DNA of 64,000 nt from Thiomicrorhabdus sp041583835 (GTDB taxonomy: Bacteria; Pseudomonadota; Gammaproteobacteria; Thiomicrospirales; Thiomicrospiraceae): the NCBI RefSeq assembly GCF_041583835.1, contig NZ_JBFHFC010000008.1, positions 30,357-94,356 of the forward strand, given 5' to 3'. Shown here in pieces: positions 40,978 to 50,359 of this stretch (positions within the stretch are counted from its first letter, which is position 1; every line of letters starts with the position of its first letter). The translations under genes and the position numbers were made by a program. The notes below the pieces were generated by a model. It worked only from the letters and a program-made list of their open reading frames with translations, was not told the DNA's origin and did no database searches.

Positions 40978-42327
40978 TTAAATAGGGTTTTTCGGGTCGA
41001 TTCCCAGGGTTTTCAGCTTACGGTAAAGGTTGGTTCGATCGATGCCCGAACGTTTGGCGGTTTCCGAAACATTGCCTCCGGTTTCTCTAAGCAGTTGGCT
41101 GAGATAGGCTTTTTCGAAATGGTCTTTGGCCAATTTTAGATTGATGCTGGTGTCGATACCAAGTTCGCTGAGTTCGGCGGTTTCGGACTGGGTCAAGGCG
41201 GACTTGACCTCCTTGTCGGTAATGTCGCCGTTACCCAAAATTAACAGTTTCTGGATGATATTTTGCAGTTCGCGAATATTTCCCGGCCAGCTGTATTGGC
41301 GCATGATGTTTTGTGCGGAAACGCTGAAATGACGGTAATTCAGGCCGTCATGGGTAACGAAATAGTTGATGAAATATTCGATCAATTCCGGAATGTCTTC
41401 GGTATGTTGTCGAAGTGCGGGAATGTGAATCGGCATGACCTGAAAACGCTGGTAGAGATCGTCGCGGAAGTCGCCTTGCTGATGAATGCCTTCCAGTCCG
41501 GTTTTGGTCAATGCAATGACGCGTAAATCCAGTTTCACGCCGTTTTGATTGTAGGCGCAGGAGTAACAATGATCGAGAATGATTCCGGACAGGATCGATT
41601 GGGAGGCATGGCTTAATTGATCTGCATTGGCGAGAATCAAAGTGCCGCCGTCGATCTGTCTTAACTGGTTGAGCAGTTCGGTATTGTCCGACTGTGATGC
41701 TTCCTGAGCCAGTTGGTTAAAATCTTTTGCGTAAAAAGTGAGCAGTCCGGCTTCTTTACGGTCGCTGGTTTTATGGATCGCTTTGGCAAAATGTTCCTTG
41801 CCGCTTCCGGCTTCGCCGACAACCAGAATCGGCATGCTGTATTTTGCCAGGCGTTCGATCGATTCGCGTAAAGCAATGATGAGTTTGCTTTTACCGATCG
41901 GCAGAATTTGTTCCGGCAAGGTTTGTTTAAGTTGACGGTTTTCTTGATTGAGGCGGGTGTGTTCCAAAGCGCGTTCGGCAATGACGATCAACTTGGCCAG
42001 TGAAAGTGGTTTTTCAAGGAAGTCGTAAGCGCCGAGTTTTGTCGCTTCGATTGCGGTTTCAATAGTACCGTGACCGGACATCATGACGATGCTGGTTTGA
42101 TCGAGCAACGGGTCATGCTGCATTTCTTTAAGCAGGGTGATGCCGTCAATGTCAGGCATCCAGATGTCCAGGAAAATGACGTCGGGGACGTTGGTCTTCC
42201 AGCTGTTTTTGGCTTGGACACCGTTGGCGGCGGTTTCGATTTGGTAACCTTCTTCTTCGAAGATTTCTTTCATTAAGTTGCGGATGTCTTTTTCGTCATC
42301 CACAATCAGTATCTTGCCTGGTTTCAT
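40978..42327 (-). CDS. ntrX: NtrX-type response regulator with a degenerate AAA+ domain
   Basis: Response regulator of the NtrYX pair, associated with nitrogen and redox signalling. The REC domain is intact (D10, D11, D54, K106). The central AAA+ domain keeps Walker A (GEAGSGKE, 171-178) but lacks the GAFTGA sigma-54 loop, and its Walker B reads GGTLILANAD instead of the GGTLFLDE type, so sigma-54 activation by ATP hydrolysis looks unlikely. The arginine region FRDDLYQRF and the C-terminal Fis-type helix-turn-helix (NVSETAKRSGIDRTNLYRKLKTLGI, two parts) remain. It overlaps ntrY by 4 bp. Confidence 0.92.
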   Translation of the reverse strand: MKPGKILIVDDEKDIRNLMKEIFEEEGYQIETAANGVQAKNSWKTNVPDVIFLDIWMPDIDGITLLKEMQHDPLLDQTSIVMMSGHGTIETAIEATKLGAYDFLEKPLSLAKLIVIAERALEHTRLNQENRQLKQTLPEQILPIGKSKLIIALRESIERLAKYSMPILVVGEAGSGKEHFAKAIHKTSDRKEAGLLTFYAKDFNQLAQEASQSDNTELLNQLRQIDGGTLILANADQLSHASQSILSGIILDHCYSCAYNQNGVKLDLRVIALTKTGLEGIHQQGDFRDDLYQRFQVMPIHIPALRQHTEDIPELIEYFINYFVTHDGLNYRHFSVSAQNIMRQYSWPGNIRELQNIIQKLLILGNGDITDKEVKSALTQSETAELSELGIDTSINLKLAKDHFEKAYLSQLLRETGGNVSETAKRSGIDRTNLYRKLKTLGIDPKNPI

Positions 42328-44519
42328 TGGGCCTCTTCACTCAAGATGATCGGTAGGTGAATTATAAAACAGGTTCCCTTCTCGGGGGACGAGTCCACGC
42401 TAATTTGTCCGTTATGTTCTTCGACAATTTTTTTGACGATCGCCAATCCCAGGCCGGTGCCTTTGGGTTTGTCGGTGGCATAGGGTTCGAAAATCCAGTT
42501 TTGGGTATCTTCGCCGATGCCTGGGCCGTTATCGCAAAGATTGACGGTGAGAAGGGACAGGTCGTCATCGCATTGGGTTGTGATTGTGATCGTAGGTGCA
42601 GGTATATTTTCGGTTGCTTCGATCGCATTTTTCAACAGGTTGTGAAGTAATTGACGCAGTCTGGAAGCATCCGCCATCATTTCAGGGCAGCGTTCGTCCA
42701 AGGTTTGCTCGATCGTCCATTTGGCTTCGGAGCCTCGATACATCAGCGTGACGTCGTCGATTAATTGGTTGATCGCGATTTTTCGAGTCTCGATTTGCGG
42801 CGTGTTGGCATAATCGGTGAAAGCCTGAACCAACGTCTGCATGGTGGACACTTGTTCGATGATGGTGTGTGTCATACGCTCCAGTAGTGCCTTGTCTTCG
42901 GTTTCGAGTTTATCGTGCAGTTTGTAGTTAAGGCGTTCCGCCGACAGTTGGATAGGGGTCAGAGGGTTTTTGATTTCGTGAGCCAAACGGCGGGCCACGT
43001 CACTCCAAGCGGCATGTAGCTGTGCCTGAACCAGTTCGGTAATGTCGTCCATAACGATAACGAATCCGCCGATTTTTTGATCGATACTCGGTAAGGTCGA
43101 ACCGTGTAGCATCAGAATTTTCTGACTTTGCTTGCAGGTGAATTTGTACTGCATATTCCAAGGTTTGACGCTTTTGTCGAACATCGGCGAGATGTGTTCG
43201 AACAGCGCTTTCAAATGGGCGTTTTCCTCGTGTTCGATCAGGTCTCGCAGGCGTTTGCCTACATGTCGGGTCAAATTGGTGTTCAAAATGGCGGCAGCGG
43301 CATCGTTGGTGGTGCGCAGACGTTTATTCATGTCGAACGTCAAAACCCCGCTGGACAGGTTTTGAATGATTGCTTGTAGATAAAGTTTCTGTACTTCGGT
43401 CTGTTGATGTCCGATTTTGATGTCGTTACGCGCTTGGGCGATTTTCTGAATCATATCGTTGAACGAATGGATCAAGGTACCGAATTCATCATCGTGTTCC
43501 GCCGGCATTTTTATACTGTAATCGCCTCGCGATACCGCTGCGGTTCCACGTGCCAGGGTGCGCATCGGACGAGTCAGGTTGTGCACGGCCTGAATGGTAA
43601 ACAGTAAGGCGGTGACCAGTGTCAGCAACAGAACCATGGTCAGAATCATGGTGAAGCTGGTGGTCAAAGGTCCCTTTAGATAGGAAAGTTCTTTGTATTG
43701 TCCCGAAGCGACCTTGACCGATTCGGCCAGTTCGGTGATTCCGCTGGGGATATTGAAGATAACCTGCAAGGCATAATTGCCATTGAGTTGGATGTCAGAA
43801 AACGGAATGATGACTCGGATAATTTCCTGTTCTTGGGTCGAACCGGGCAAGGGTTCGATCGCCGCATAGGTTTTCTTCTGGCGGATTTGTTGGAACAGGT
43901 TATCCCCCGGCGGAATCGGCAGAATGTCGGTGTCGTTGAGACTGCTGAAAGCGATCAATTGCTGGTTGGAATGATAGAGTGCGACTTCCTGGGCATTCAG
44001 TTTTGTCCGCAGGGTACTGACCCCGATAAAGGGTGAAGAGGCAATTAAAGGACGGTTATCCTTGGCGACGCTTAAGGTCAGGTTGAGGCTGTCGATGGTT
44101 TTGTTATCCAGTGTGGTGCGCACTAGCGTCGCCGCATTGCTCAGAGCCGTATCGGTTTTGACGTCAAACCACTGGTTAATCCCTTGATGGATGAAGTTCA
44201 GGGCGAAGTAGAAAATGATGGCAATGGGGATACCCAACAAAAACGTGAAGATTGCAGTGATTCTTAAGGTGATTTTGATGCCGGGACTTTTTGCCTGATA
44301 GCGTTTCCTGAGCATCAGCAGGGTGCGAACCAGCATGACCAATAAGAGGGTAATGCCGGCAAAACTGAAAAATAGCAGACTGGAGTAAGCTTCTGCGAAC
44401 TCCGACGCATTTTGCAGGATCTGGCTCATCATGATGAGTGCAATCAGGAGCGCACTCGACAGAAGCGCTAACCAGCCATATTGTTTGACTAAACGCCAAC
44501 TTGCTATCTTCATAACCAA
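42324..44519 (-). CDS. ntrY: NtrY-type membrane sensor histidine kinase
   Basis: A 731-residue sensor. The N-terminus has several membrane spans (about 14-35, 45-65, 85-110), then a periplasmic sensing region, a further span near 290, HAMP (TRPMRTLARGTAAVSRGD), PAS (about 370-470), HisKA with the phosphorylated His in RRLAHEIKNPLTP, and HATPase with NLLKNAIEA, DNGPGIGED and TGLGLAIVKKI. It pairs with the downstream ntrX by a 4-bp overlap and overlaps the DUF4390 gene upstream. Confidence 0.95.
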   Translation of the reverse strand: MVMKIASWRLVKQYGWLALLSSALLIALIMMSQILQNASEFAEAYSSLLFFSFAGITLLLVMLVRTLLMLRKRYQAKSPGIKITLRITAIFTFLLGIPIAIIFYFALNFIHQGINQWFDVKTDTALSNAATLVRTTLDNKTIDSLNLTLSVAKDNRPLIASSPFIGVSTLRTKLNAQEVALYHSNQQLIAFSSLNDTDILPIPPGDNLFQQIRQKKTYAAIEPLPGSTQEQEIIRVIIPFSDIQLNGNYALQVIFNIPSGITELAESVKVASGQYKELSYLKGPLTTSFTMILTMVLLLTLVTALLFTIQAVHNLTRPMRTLARGTAAVSRGDYSIKMPAEHDDEFGTLIHSFNDMIQKIAQARNDIKIGHQQTEVQKLYLQAIIQNLSSGVLTFDMNKRLRTTNDAAAAILNTNLTRHVGKRLRDLIEHEENAHLKALFEHISPMFDKSVKPWNMQYKFTCKQSQKILMLHGSTLPSIDQKIGGFVIVMDDITELVQAQLHAAWSDVARRLAHEIKNPLTPIQLSAERLNYKLHDKLETEDKALLERMTHTIIEQVSTMQTLVQAFTDYANTPQIETRKIAINQLIDDVTLMYRGSEAKWTIEQTLDERCPEMMADASRLRQLLHNLLKNAIEATENIPAPTITITTQCDDDLSLLTVNLCDNGPGIGEDTQNWIFEPYATDKPKGTGLGLAIVKKIVEEHNGQISVDSSPEKGTCFIIHLPIILSEEAQ

Positions 44520-45169
44520 CTCTTGGGGGTGTAGATTGTGGTTTCAAACCAGCCGCTATCAAGCTTCCAGTCGGAATCGATGAAAGAATTTAACACGAGC
44601 GGCGCCGGGAGTCTCCAAGGATTAAGGCGGATTCTCAATTTTAAGGTGTGTTTTTGACCGGGATGCAGTTCCGACAAGGGTAAAACCGGAAAGGAGACCA
44701 TGGTGCCTAACGTCGACAGTGCCTGGCTTAGACTGGAAAAGTGACGGACGTTGTTGTTGCGTTCGTTGATCAATGTGTAGCGGTTGTTGAAACCGGAGTA
44801 GATCAGCTGTGTCTGGTAACTTAAATTAAAACGTTCCCGGTCGTATTTAATGCCGAGCAGACGGTGGTGTTCAGTGAAAACGATGTTGGTTTCAAACGTG
44901 ATTACGATTTCGTTCTGGAGCGCTTCCAATATGGCATCGGGGAGATGGAATTGGGTTTGCGAATCGAACAGCAGCATCTGGTCTTCTTGATAATCGGTGA
45001 CTTGAATAATGCGGATCTCGTCGGAAGCGTTTGCATTCGATCCCGTTAGCAGGGAAAGCGATATCAACAGGGGCGCTAAAATGTTTTGGATCGGAAATCT
45101 TGCGTCTTCCAGACGCTGAAAAAGATCGCTGATGAACGCTTTGAAGTATCCGATCTCAGCGGCTTTCAC
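44510..45169 (-). CDS. DUF4390 family protein
   Basis: A 219-residue protein with an N-terminal hydrophobic segment (about 28-46, QNILAPLLISLSLLTGSNA) that could be a signal or anchor, then a mixed domain ending SDWKLDSGWFETTIYTPKSWL. DUF4390 genes lie regularly between rsmB and ntrY in gammaproteobacteria and betaproteobacteria, and this one overlaps ntrY by 10 bp. It may support NtrY sensing in the periplasm, but no function is established. Confidence 0.88.
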   Translation of the reverse strand: MKAAEIGYFKAFISDLFQRLEDARFPIQNILAPLLISLSLLTGSNANASDEIRIIQVTDYQEDQMLLFDSQTQFHLPDAILEALQNEIVITFETNIVFTEHHRLLGIKYDRERFNLSYQTQLIYSGFNNRYTLINERNNNVRHFSSLSQALSTLGTMVSFPVLPLSELHPGQKHTLKLRIRLNPWRLPAPLVLNSFIDSDWKLDSGWFETTIYTPKSWL

Positions 45170-46498
45170 TTAAATCTCCTTTTCCAGCAGGCAGTAAAAG
45201 AATCCGTCCATGCCGTATTCGCCCGGAAGGATTTGTCTGCCCGGGGTGTCCGCAAACGTTATCCCCCAGTCGGCTTGAATCGGAACAATTTTGGCGCTTG
45301 GCTGGGTTTCGATAAAGTGCTGCATTTGAAGAGTATTTTCTTGCGGCAAAATCGAGCAGGTGGCGTAAAGCAGGCGTCCGCCCGGTTTAAGCAACGGCCA
45401 TAGCGCTTCTAATATGGCTTGTTGGGTGATGACCAGTTGTTCGATGTCTTCCGCGGTGCGATGCCATTTGATGTCCGGGTGGCGGCGGATGATTCCGGTT
45501 GCGGAGCAAGGGGCATCAAGCAGGATTTTGTCGAATTGCTCGCCGTTCCACCAATCGTCCGGTTGCGAAGCGTCTCCGGCGGCATATTCTGCGTCCAGAT
45601 TAAGGCGGTGCAGGTTTTCACCTAAACGATCAAGACGTTCCGGTTCTTTTTCAAGAGCGAAAACGCGGGCTTGATTCTGCGAAAGTTCCAAAAGGTGTGT
45701 GGTTTTTCCGCCCGGTGCGGCACAGGCATCCAGAATGTGTTCGTTAATTTGAGGCTGTAACAGGTTGGCCGCTTGCTGCGCTGCGGCGTCCTGAACGCTG
45801 AAACCGCCTTCATCGTAACTGGGTAGTTGCGTGATGTCGGTACTTTGATTCAGAAGGACGCCTTGAGGCGCTGTCGGATGTTCCGATGCTTCTATGTCCG
45901 CTTCCTTAAGTGCATCCAAAAACTGCTGGCGGGTTTGATAGTGGGTGTTGGCCCTTAGCGTCAGCGGTGCTTGTTGGTTGTTGGCTTCGAGGATGGCTTC
46001 CCAGTGTTCGGGATACGCTTTGCGTAGCTGTTTGACGAACCATTGCGGATGCGAATATTTGTAAGCGGGTTTCAGGTCGACTTCGTCACATAGGGCTTGC
46101 TTTTCACGCAGGAAATTTCGAAGTACGCCGTTGACCAAGGCTTTTGCCCAAGGTTTTTTGAGCGATTTGGTGACCGAAACGGTTTCGGAAACCGCCGCAT
46201 GTTCCGGGGTGTCCATATATAGAATTTGGTACAAGCCAAGTAGAATCAGTTGATTGACGTCTTCGTCTTTGGTTTTCATCGGTTTTTTAAGCAGCAGGGT
46301 GCGAATCGCTTCCAAACGCTCTTGCCAACGTAAAGTACCTAATACCAGGTTTTGGGTGAAGTTACGTTCTCTGCGATCGCTGAATTGCGCCAATCCTTCG
46401 GGAAGGGTCTGGCTTAATGAGCGCCCTTCTTCAATCACCGTCAGGCATATTTTAAGGGCGACGAAACGGGTATTGATCGGTTTGCTGTCCTGACTCAT
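45170..46498 (-). CDS. rsmB: 16S rRNA (cytosine-967-C5)-methyltransferase
   Basis: RsmB methylates C967 of 16S rRNA. The 442-residue protein has the N-terminal NusB-like RNA-binding domain (RFVALKICLTVIEEGRS), the SAM site LDACAAPGGKTTHLLEL, and the two cysteines of the m5C family in LLDAPCSATGIIRRHPD and ATCSILPQEN, of which the second is the nucleophile. It abuts fmt and DUF4390 without gaps, in the conserved def-fmt-rsmB cluster. Confidence 0.97.
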   Translation of the reverse strand: MSQDSKPINTRFVALKICLTVIEEGRSLSQTLPEGLAQFSDRRERNFTQNLVLGTLRWQERLEAIRTLLLKKPMKTKDEDVNQLILLGLYQILYMDTPEHAAVSETVSVTKSLKKPWAKALVNGVLRNFLREKQALCDEVDLKPAYKYSHPQWFVKQLRKAYPEHWEAILEANNQQAPLTLRANTHYQTRQQFLDALKEADIEASEHPTAPQGVLLNQSTDITQLPSYDEGGFSVQDAAAQQAANLLQPQINEHILDACAAPGGKTTHLLELSQNQARVFALEKEPERLDRLGENLHRLNLDAEYAAGDASQPDDWWNGEQFDKILLDAPCSATGIIRRHPDIKWHRTAEDIEQLVITQQAILEALWPLLKPGGRLLYATCSILPQENTLQMQHFIETQPSAKIVPIQADWGITFADTPGRQILPGEYGMDGFFYCLLEKEI

Positions 46499-47449
46499 TT
46501 AGAACTGATGCCCCAGTAATTGACGCGCTTGGGCGAAATCGTAGGCGGACATGGCTTTTTTGCCGGCAGGTTGTACCTGCGTCAGCCAAATAGAGGAGGT
46601 ACCGGTTTCGATTAAAATGCCTTGTTTTTCGACGGCAACGACTAGGCCGGGTTGGCTTTCCTTGTCGGAGTGTTTTAAGGCTTGGTCGGCTAAGCTGGCC
46701 TCGAGTACTCTCAGCGGCTGTTCTTGAAAGGTTGTGAACGCGACTGGCCAAGGATTGAAAGCCTGGATTTTCCTTACAATGACTTCTGCGGGTTGTTGCC
46801 AATCGATTTCCGCTTCGGCTTTAGACAGCTTTTGGGCGTAGGTCACCAAGGCTTCGTCTTGTTTTTCCGGTGTCAGGCTCTGGTTTTGGAGTTTTTCCAG
46901 CGTTTGCATCAAAGCTTCTGCACCTAAGGTACTCAAACGGTCATGCAGGCTTTGAGCCGTGTCTGTCGATGTGATCGGGGTATGTACTTTGTGCAGCATA
47001 TCGCCCGTATCCAGTCCGACATCCATTTGCATGATGGTGACGCCGGATTCGGAATCGCCTGATTCGATCGCCCGTTGAATCGGCGCTGCACCGCGCCATC
47101 TAGGCAGCAGTGATGCGTGGATGTTAAGACAGCCAAATTTAGGTGTGTCCAGTACGATTTTAGGCAGGATCAGACCGTAAGCGACGACGATCATAATGTC
47201 GGCATTTAAGTCCGCTAACGCTTGCTGGGCGTCTTTATTGCGCAGAGTTTCAGGCTGAAATACTGGAATGTCATGTTGCAAAGCCAGGTTTTTGACCGGA
47301 CTTGCCGTCAGTTTTCGGCCTCGACCGGCCGGTCTGTCCGGTTGGGTATAGACGGCAACGACTTCATGTTCGGAGTCGATTAGGGCTTGTAGTGGCGCAA
47401 CCGAAAATTCCGGTGTTCCGGCGAAAATCACTTTTAATGCTTGATTCAT
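46499..47449 (-). CDS. fmt: Methionyl-tRNA formyltransferase
   Basis: Fmt formylates initiator Met-tRNA. The protein has KVIFAGTPEFSVAPL at its start, the conserved GLILPKIVLDTPKFGCLNIHASLLPRWRGAAP segment (in parts) with SLLPRWRGAAPI, and the catalytic Asn-His-Asp set, followed by the C-terminal beta barrel. I start at the ATG at 47449 (316 residues); a TTG 9 bp earlier is also in frame. It follows def by a few bases. Confidence 0.97.
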   Translation of the reverse strand: MNQALKVIFAGTPEFSVAPLQALIDSEHEVVAVYTQPDRPAGRGRKLTASPVKNLALQHDIPVFQPETLRNKDAQQALADLNADIMIVVAYGLILPKIVLDTPKFGCLNIHASLLPRWRGAAPIQRAIESGDSESGVTIMQMDVGLDTGDMLHKVHTPITSTDTAQSLHDRLSTLGAEALMQTLEKLQNQSLTPEKQDEALVTYAQKLSKAEAEIDWQQPAEVIVRKIQAFNPWPVAFTTFQEQPLRVLEASLADQALKHSDKESQPGLVVAVEKQGILIETGTSSIWLTQVQPAGKKAMSAYDFAQARQLLGHQF

Positions 47450-47458
47450 AATCGGCAA

Positions 47459-47968
47459 TTACTGTTCTTCTTGTTCTTGATGGAGTTTGCGGAATTTTTG
47501 CAGTGCGCGGGTACGTTTCAATCCCGATAAATGATCCACGAATAATTTACCGTTTAAATGATCGATTTCATGCTGAATGCAGACGGCCAAAAGGTCGTTA
47601 GCTTCGAATTCGATCATTTTCCCGTCACGATCCATGCCGCGAACCAAAATGTCGCTTGGTCGGTTGATCTTGGCGTAAATGCCCGGGAGCGATAAACAAC
47701 CTTCTTCCCATGTGATCTGACCGGCGAATTTGATGATTTCAGGGTTGATTAATGCAATCGGTTGGTCGTTTTTTTCCGAAACGTCGACTACGATCACACG
47801 TTCCTGTACGGCGACCTGAGGCGCAGCCAGTCCGATTCCCGGGGCGTCGTACATGGTGTAGAACATATCGTCGATCAATTTGTCGAGTTCGTCTGTCATT
47901 TCCGGAACGGGAGTGCAAATTTCCCTAAGTCCTTGTTCTGGATAAAGAACGATGTCGAGTTTTTCCAT
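47459..47968 (-). CDS. def: Peptide deformylase
   Basis: Def removes the formyl group from nascent proteins. The 169-residue protein has the three family motifs: GIGLAAPQVAVQ, EEGCLSLPGIY (metal-ligand Cys) and QHEIDHLNGKLF (HExxH metal site). It is first in the leftward def-fmt-rsmB-DUF4390-ntrYX-trkAH series and divergent from dprA, the usual gammaproteobacterial arrangement. Confidence 0.97.
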   Translation of the reverse strand: MEKLDIVLYPEQGLREICTPVPEMTDELDKLIDDMFYTMYDAPGIGLAAPQVAVQERVIVVDVSEKNDQPIALINPEIIKFAGQITWEEGCLSLPGIYAKINRPSDILVRGMDRDGKMIEFEANDLLAVCIQHEIDHLNGKLFVDHLSGLKRTRALQKFRKLHQEQEEQ

Positions 47969-47982
47969 AGCGTCGTTTATAC

Positions 47983-48011
47983 TTGTTTAATTCATATTGC
48001 TTATATTATAT
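47983..48011 (+). promoter_or_regulatory. Putative dprA promoter
   Basis: TTGTTT at 47983-47988 and TTATAT at 48006-48011 are 17 bp apart. The predicted start falls close to the dprA ATG at 48018, and no ribosome site precedes that ATG, so the mRNA may be leaderless or nearly so. Confidence 0.4.
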
Positions 48012-48017
48012 CTGACT

Positions 48018-49148
48018 ATGTCAAGTTTTTCCGATTTACCCAGCCTTATCCCATTCCATTTGAATTTTTTTTCATATAAGCAGTTGCAGAATGCCGAGTC
48101 CCATTTTGGTAGTTTGAAAGCCGCTTTGCAGGCAAATAGATCGGATTGGCAAAATGCCAAGATCGTCGGCGATAAGCAGGTGGACGGTCTGTTTGACGAA
48201 TCATTGGAAAAACGCATCGATGAAACTCTGGAATGGGGGCAGGGGGCGCAACAAGATTTAGTTGCGATCGGGTCGGATGAATTTCCCGATATGTTAAAAG
48301 GAATTGCCGATCCGCCGATTTTGCTGGCGGTTCGCGGTTCGGTTTCTTTGTTGAGCGATCCTCAGTTAGCGATCGTCGGCAGTCGTCACGCTTCTAGGCA
48401 AGGTATTAATACGGCCAAGGATTTTGCGAATTTTCTTTCGGATCAAGGTTTGGGAATCGTCAGCGGTTTGGCTTTGGGTATCGATACGGCCGCGCATGAA
48501 GGGGGGCTGTTGGGGATCGGCAAGACGATCGCCGTGGTCGCGACCGGATTGGATCGGATTTATCCGGCTTCAAATAAGGCGTTGGCGCACCGGATTGTTG
48601 AACAAGGGGCGATGATTTCGGAGTTTCCTTTAGGGACGAAACCGTTGACGTATCACTTTCCAAAACGCAACCGAATTATCAGCGGTTTGAGCGTCGGGAC
48701 GTTAGTGATTGAAGCGGCGGTAAAAAGCGGTTCTTTAATTACCGCTAAAACCGCCTTGGAGCAAGGTCGGGAAGTCTTTGCCGTGCCGGGATCAATCAAT
48801 AATCCACAGGCGAAAGGCTGTCATCAGTTGATTAAACAAGGCGCTAAATTGGTTGAATCCGGTCAGGATGTGTTGGAAGAGCTGGTATCGGTGCTGGGCG
48901 GTGATTGGCCTGTGCATGAAGCACGAGAGGGTTCGTCTGCGAACGGTGAGGAAATCGGGAAGACTGAAAAACAAAGCGTTTCCAAAAACGGTATTTTGCG
49001 TTTTATCGAGTACGATCCAATCGGACTGGACGAGTTGTTGGTATTGAGTAAGATGCCGGTGTACGAAATACAGAGTCAATTGACGATGCTGGAACTTTCC
49101 GGTGAAATCGAAGCGATGTCGGCAGGCCGTTGGCGAAGAATTAAATAA
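48018..49148 (+). CDS. dprA: DNA processing protein DprA
   Basis: DprA protects incoming single-stranded DNA and loads RecA during natural transformation. The 376-residue protein has an N-terminal SAM-like region, the Rossmann core with AIVGSRHASRQGINTAKDFA, GIVSGLALGIDTAAHEG, TGLDRIYPASNKALA, FPLGTKPLTYHFPKRNRIISGLS (in parts) and VFAVPGSINNPQAKGCHQLI, and a C-terminal winged-helix domain. I start at the ATG at 48018; a TTG-type start 21 bp earlier is less likely. With yifB/comM also present, competence seems plausible. Confidence 0.96.
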   Translation: MSSFSDLPSLIPFHLNFFSYKQLQNAESHFGSLKAALQANRSDWQNAKIVGDKQVDGLFDESLEKRIDETLEWGQGAQQDLVAIGSDEFPDMLKGIADPPILLAVRGSVSLLSDPQLAIVGSRHASRQGINTAKDFANFLSDQGLGIVSGLALGIDTAAHEGGLLGIGKTIAVVATGLDRIYPASNKALAHRIVEQGAMISEFPLGTKPLTYHFPKRNRIISGLSVGTLVIEAAVKSGSLITAKTALEQGREVFAVPGSINNPQAKGCHQLIKQGAKLVESGQDVLEELVSVLGGDWPVHEAREGSSANGEEIGKTEKQSVSKNGILRFIEYDPIGLDELLVLSKMPVYEIQSQLTMLELSGEIEAMSAGRWRRIK

Positions 49149-49170
49149 GGAAGCGGTTTAATCGCTTTTC
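49149..49170 (+). terminator. Possible dprA terminator
   Basis: GAAGCG (49150-49155) and CGCTTT (49163-49168) around GTTTAAT, between convergent genes. Short and weak. Confidence 0.35.
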
Positions 49171-50104
49171 AAGCGTTGATTAAGGTTGGGCTGAGTTGTA
49201 CCGTGCAGGTCACTCGATTTCCTTTTCCGAAGAATTCGAGTTTGTCGAAACTGAGTTTGTTGGCCATCATGATGCCTCGGCCGTGGTTATCCATGGCGCG
49301 CTCGATGGAAAATTCCATATAAGGGCGGTGATTAAAGCCCTCTCCCATGTCTTCAATCGTGATGTCTAATTGATTGGTACGGTGTTCGACCTCGACATTG
49401 ACGAATTTGTTGCGGTTTTCCGGTAGATTCGAACGTCGTAAAATTTCCGCCTGTAGCTGATCGTTTTCAATCAGTCTGGTTTTTTCTTCGTAGCCGATTC
49501 CTAAATTACCGTGTTCAACTGCATTCATCATCAGTTCAAACAGACCGATGGCGACTTTTTGAGGGTCGTTGGTTAGGAACGCTAAAATATTGGACAGGTG
49601 CTTGGCTTGTTCGATGGTTTTAAATGTGAAATGGGCGTTTTCTAATAGGTTTAACGCTTCCGATAGGCTGACGACTTGGCGAGTGACTTCTTGATGCGTC
49701 GAGAAGCCTTTGACGGCCGCATTGACGATTGAAAGCAAGTGCGCTTTTGAAAACGGTTTGAGCAGATAATAAAATGCGCCGGCTTGAATTCCGCGGTGAA
49801 TATCTTCCTGACTGTCTGCCGAGGTCTGTAGAATGGCAGGAACCATTCGATAGCGTATGTCATTTTTAAGTTCGATTAATAAGGTGATGCCGTCTTTGAA
49901 CGGCATGCGATAGTCGAATACATAAGCGCTGAAAAAATCGTCGGGGTGGTTAAGGATGATCTGTTTGGCTTCGACCCCATCGGTAGCGGTGAAGATTTCA
50001 TAGTCGGTCGATTCGAAGAAAGCGCACAATAGAGCCAGGCTGGTTGGGTCGTCGTCAACCAGAAGTAGGCGGGTCGGCTTTTTATTTAAAGAGTCTGGAG
50101 GCAT
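49169..50104 (-). CDS. Response regulator fused to an anti-sigma-type HATPase domain
   Basis: The 311-residue protein has a REC domain (residues 12-130) with LLVDDDP, phosphoacceptor in VFDYRMPF and Lys in LLKPFSKAH, a linker helix region, then an RsbW-like HATPase (about 185-305) with the N-box ELMMNAVEHGNLGIG, a G1-box DMGEGFN and G2-type NHGRGIMMANKL. There is no dimerisation phospho-His, so it is not a classical kinase. Known relatives act as phosphorylation-controlled switches in partner-switching systems; no anti-sigma antagonist gene is adjacent. Confidence 0.85.
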   Translation of the reverse strand: MPPDSLNKKPTRLLLVDDDPTSLALLCAFFESTDYEIFTATDGVEAKQIILNHPDDFFSAYVFDYRMPFKDGITLLIELKNDIRYRMVPAILQTSADSQEDIHRGIQAGAFYYLLKPFSKAHLLSIVNAAVKGFSTHQEVTRQVVSLSEALNLLENAHFTFKTIEQAKHLSNILAFLTNDPQKVAIGLFELMMNAVEHGNLGIGYEEKTRLIENDQLQAEILRRSNLPENRNKFVNVEVEHRTNQLDITIEDMGEGFNHRPYMEFSIERAMDNHGRGIMMANKLSFDKLEFFGKGNRVTCTVQLSPTLINA

Positions 50105-50359
50105 CGAATCGAGTTCTTTTATTTTCTTTATTCTTTAAAGAATGAAGTGTTATTTACCGACAATAGGTTGGTTTAAATACTTCATAAGTAAAAGTTTGTA
50201 CACTATTTCTTTTATTCTAAATCTTTTTTTAGACGATAGGTAAGTGGTTTTGTAAAAAAACGTGTTATATGAATTTTAAGTTTGCAAATCAAAGAAATTT
50301 TTTGCACCCTTTTAAAATAGTAAAAGTGGCCTTTTAAATAAAATTAGAGTTTGAACTAC

